Position numbers and translations under genes: made by a program. A stretch of DNA of 64,000 nt, taken from Prochilodus magdalenae. Taxonomy: Eukaryota; Chordata; Actinopteri; Characiformes; Prochilodontidae. Of the stretch, positions 61,201 to 64,000 are shown piece by piece. Location: contig JAMWET010001220.1 in the NCBI GenBank assembly GCA_024036415.1, positions 1,364,001 through 1,428,000 of the forward strand. Reading direction: 5' to 3'. The notes under the pieces were generated by a model. The model was not told the DNA's origin. It saw nothing but the letters and a program-made list of their open reading frames with translations, and did no database searches. Each line of letters starts with the position of its first letter. Within the stretch, counting starts at the first letter, position 1.

Positions 61201-64000
61201 GAACATGGATGAATTCTCCGTGCTTGCTCGGTTTCAGGTGGAAGAAACTCACCAGACTGGCCCTGTTGAGGCCTAGAAGCGCCATCCAGTCTGCAACGTT
61301 TTGCTCCTTTCTGCCAGCCAAGGGTCCAACTGATTGCACAACAAGAGCAACTTGACAGGTAGGTTGACTACTCGGTAATTAACTATTGATTGGCGTTTAC
61401 TGTGTCGCAGGTGTCAGGTCCATCAGTTGTGCTGTCTCAAACTTTTAGGAGTAATACAAGTTGAATCTGGTTAGAATCAAACTTTAGCATTCGGAATTGA
61501 GACAAAGCCTTTCTGGTGGGCCGCTGATGCCTGTTTCTTCCTTTACTAAGTAACTAATGCAAGCCATCTGTTTGCGTATTTGTTATTGCAGGGATTATAG
61601 ATTCACTTTGACCTCTGTAAACAATGTGGTACTGGGGCACAACAGCAGGTAATTCTTCTAATTAAGTTTGGCCTTCTTTTGTTCATGAATGGTTCAGGGA
61701 TTCCAGACTTCCTCCTCAGTAGTCATTGCTCCCAACAGACTCAAAACAAAGCCCATGGTCTCGGATCACATGCTAATGTCTACCTACTTGTGACTTACAT
61801 TATCTGGCTAATGAATAACATCCTTTCGAGTCTCCTGAAATTTGAGGAGAGTTGCAGCAAACTTCCAACTGCATTCTGATCCAGAGGGGCAGGATGGGGG
61901 GTGGAGCAATTCAGCATCACAGATGATCAACAGATGATTCCTCTTGCTGTGCACCTCTGCTTCCTGTAGAGCAACACGACGGATATCAAAACCACACACA
62001 GCCCCTGCATGGCAATTCCCTTGTCTGGGAGTAAGGCCCCTGAGGCCCCAAATCTTTCCCAAACTTCCTCTGCTTCCTGCTAGCCCCGGGAGGTCAGAGG
62101 TGACACCCTGCTGGGGTGGCATGTCCCATGAGCACCAGGTTGAAATCCTGCAGCTCTCTTGTCCAGGAAGCACTCTTGGCGCATTGCAGCAAGCGTCAAA
62201 AATGTGATGTGATTTTGAGGTAATGCAGGGAAAAGGCTTGTTTACCAAAACTAACACACATGCCATCGGTATGACCACTGAGCCTGAGAGGAAGTGAGTG
62301 GACAGGCCAGAGTGGGAGGGAGCAGTCAGATGTTACAGAAGGCCTTAGAGGAGTGTGCAGGATGCCTCAGTTCACAATAAGGAGCCAAACAAACAGTGAT
62401 CCTTGAAGACAGTATGAATTAGACATCACATACACCTTGAGCTGTTATTTCACTGGGCCCAGTGTTGAATAGAGCTCTTATGCTCTCTTCTAAGAATCTT
62501 GAGATTTTTTTCAAACTATGGAATTACATGTGGTGAGAGACTTCCACACAATCCAACCCCATTTTCCTCCTGGCTCATTAGCGTCAGTGTGAATTTCCGC
62601 CGACTTATTGACTGGTGGCCTCATCTGTGGCGCTCAGTGCCACGGAAGCGGATCTCTGGAATGGGGTGATGATGATGGGCTCCGCTTGACACGCATGTTC
62701 TTCTGCAGCAAGACTCCATGAATTAAACATGCGCCTTAATAAAACAAGCCAAGGCCGATCGGTTCCATGGCTGGGTTATCTAGTGCGTGAGACTCTGTCC
62801 TCTTTTCCTGAGTGGGATGTTGTATCGAGTTCCTAGAGGCCCAGTTTCCTCACCTCCACCCACATCTGGGTCCAGACCCACTCTGTCCCTAGCTGATTGG
62901 AGGCCAGATGTGTTTTGCAGCATCAAGCTCTTCGCCCCCTCCCCAACACCCCCCCACCCCAAGAGGGGATTGATTGCCTGATGAAATTATGCTGGTGTTA
63001 TATGAATCAGTCGGTCAAGCGAATCCCAACATGGGTACTTTCAAAGAAGAAAGGGAGGGGGAAAATGCTAAAGGGATTAACCGTTGGAAGAACCGTAACG
63101 GCTTGGTGCTTCCTCAATTCTTCTCCAATGTTTGTTTAGAGGAGCAGGGGTCCTGTTTATGGAACTGACCCCTACACTATGCCTGCGAGGCAAGTCACCA
63201 GGGACAGATCCTAGACTAGTTCACCCTGAAGGCTGCTGAGCTGGTGTGTCTCATAGCTCCCCCGAGCCCCAGTGGAGGATGTGCCTGCACTATTATGCTG
63301 CTAGCCTGCTAACCCACACATGCACATAGCAATTGCCTATGTGTAGCCACTGAGACTTTTGATAAATTTCTGACAGAGTTTGCAGAGTGGTTGGATGTTT
63401 GTATGCTTTGTTACCTTGCTTACTGACCTTAAATGCTGACTCAAACTATTATAAATATCCTTAGGGAGAATATTCCGCCCGGCAGACACAATTTCAACAC
63501 ACGTCATATTTGGAGCTTTAGATGTACAGTCATGTGCACCCCCAGTCAAATGGCATTTTGTTGCTTTTCTAATGAAAATAAATGAATACATTCTCCTAGG
63601 GTGGCTTCTTCATAACCCCAAAAAGGGTAGGGGTGTGGGGGCGGGGGGGAGGTGATACTAGAACAGAATTAAAATCCCAGTCTATATAACCTGTACACAT
63701 AAAAGATTACTATACTCACCTAATTAAGTGGAATGGATGACATTCATGAGATGGGAGCCTACTAAGCTAAAAATCAAAGGGCTTTTATTCAACAACTGGA
63801 GAATCATATTCAGTAACAAACATTACCATAGGGCGAGGCTGAGGCATAAACAGAGCGAGACAGGCAGGGGCAGAGAACCGGAGAGTCAGAATGCACCAGC
63901 AAACAAAACTAGAGGAGAATAGAAAAGAGTAAACCGATAAACATAAAGGACGTCAAAACCAGAGATAACAAACAAACCAGTGAACAAATCCAAAGAGGAG
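58212..64000. other. Gene-free stretch to window end, relatively rich in complex sequence
   Basis: No coding exon or RNA gene supported. Repeat-poor, GC-richer blocks lie at about 58220-58680, 59080-59640, 61030-61420, 61900-62290 and 62560-63330. A 156-codon minus-strand open frame at 61808-62278 shows no known domain. The 63770-63990 segment (AACAGAGCGAGACAGGCAGG) may be the edge of an interspersed repeat running out of the window. Confidence 0.25.

Noticed and set aside
61808..62278. 156-codon minus-strand open frame
   Set aside because: No recognisable domain and no splice-consistent neighbours. Part of it may overlap a diverged copy of the dispersed repeat seen at 25.4 and 56.3 kb.
62150..62280. 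Third copy of the dispersed repeat (minus strand)
   Set aside because: Only a short stretch (LVNKPFPC-like peptide) resembles the other two copies. It is noted as a possibility but not annotated.
1..64000. CRISPR arrays, operons, riboswitches, prophage or other prokaryotic systems
   Set aside because: Spliced exons, vertebrate transposons and low coding density show eukaryotic nuclear DNA. No spaced direct repeats of CRISPR type are present.

Overview
The window is vertebrate nuclear DNA, almost certainly from a ray-finned (teleost) fish. It has short GT-AG-spliced exons in AT-rich introns, several degraded Tc1/mariner-type transposons, tRNA-derived SINEs with the teleost tail related to 'CGCTCT-ATAAGAG-GTC-GCTAAATG', and abundant micro- and minisatellites. 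The exact species cannot be read from the sequence.

Region 1 (1-7000, + strand) is the 3' end of one large gene. Twelve consecutive coding exons, with all eleven junctions in phase, join into 594 codons ending at a TAG at 6998-7000. I recognise the product as the C-terminal part of RNF213 (mysterin), the giant AAA+ ATPase and E3 ubiquitin ligase. The AAA+ core, RING and RZ finger lie upstream of the window. A dead Tc1-like transposon occupies most of the intron at 2274-3613. No AATAAA or ATTAAA was found in the 700 bases after the stop, so the polyadenylation site is unplaced.

Region 2 (about 7.0-64 kb) contains no protein-coding gene or structured RNA gene that I can support. Open frames there are short, lack family resemblance, or come from tandem repeats. 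It holds (a) at least five Tc1/mariner-related relics near 10.2-11.3, 16.05-17.04, 30.9-31.6, 35.5-36.0 and 46.7-47.4 kb; (b) two SINE copies of one family, minus strand at 8.8-9.0 kb and plus strand at 50.2-50.4 kb; (c) MITE-like elements at 19.56-19.75 and 57.9-58.2 kb, plus a separate TIR family with copies at 43.5-44.2, 51.9-52.0 and 54.5-54.9 kb; (d) a LINE-like 3' tail at 24.5-24.7 kb; (e) two pieces of a high-copy teleost repeat at 39.5-40.3 kb; (f) tandem repeats, notably a 22-bp minisatellite at 27.38-27.83 kb, a 14-bp minisatellite at 25.96-26.06 kb and an 87-bp GA run at 57.46 kb.

Between the repeats are blocks of higher-complexity, repeat-free sequence with homeodomain-, SOX- and RUNX-like words (for example around 9.4-10.0, 14.0-14.5, 22.8-23.3, 34.0-34.8, 43.1-43.4, 45.9-46.1 and 61.0-61.4 kb). 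They look like the conserved non-coding blocks of a regulatory gene desert, but conservation cannot be measured from one sequence, so they are offered as low-confidence candidates. I found no clearly new biological system. The best leads are an unnamed dispersed repeat with copies near 25.4 and 56.3 kb, and the candidate regulatory blocks.
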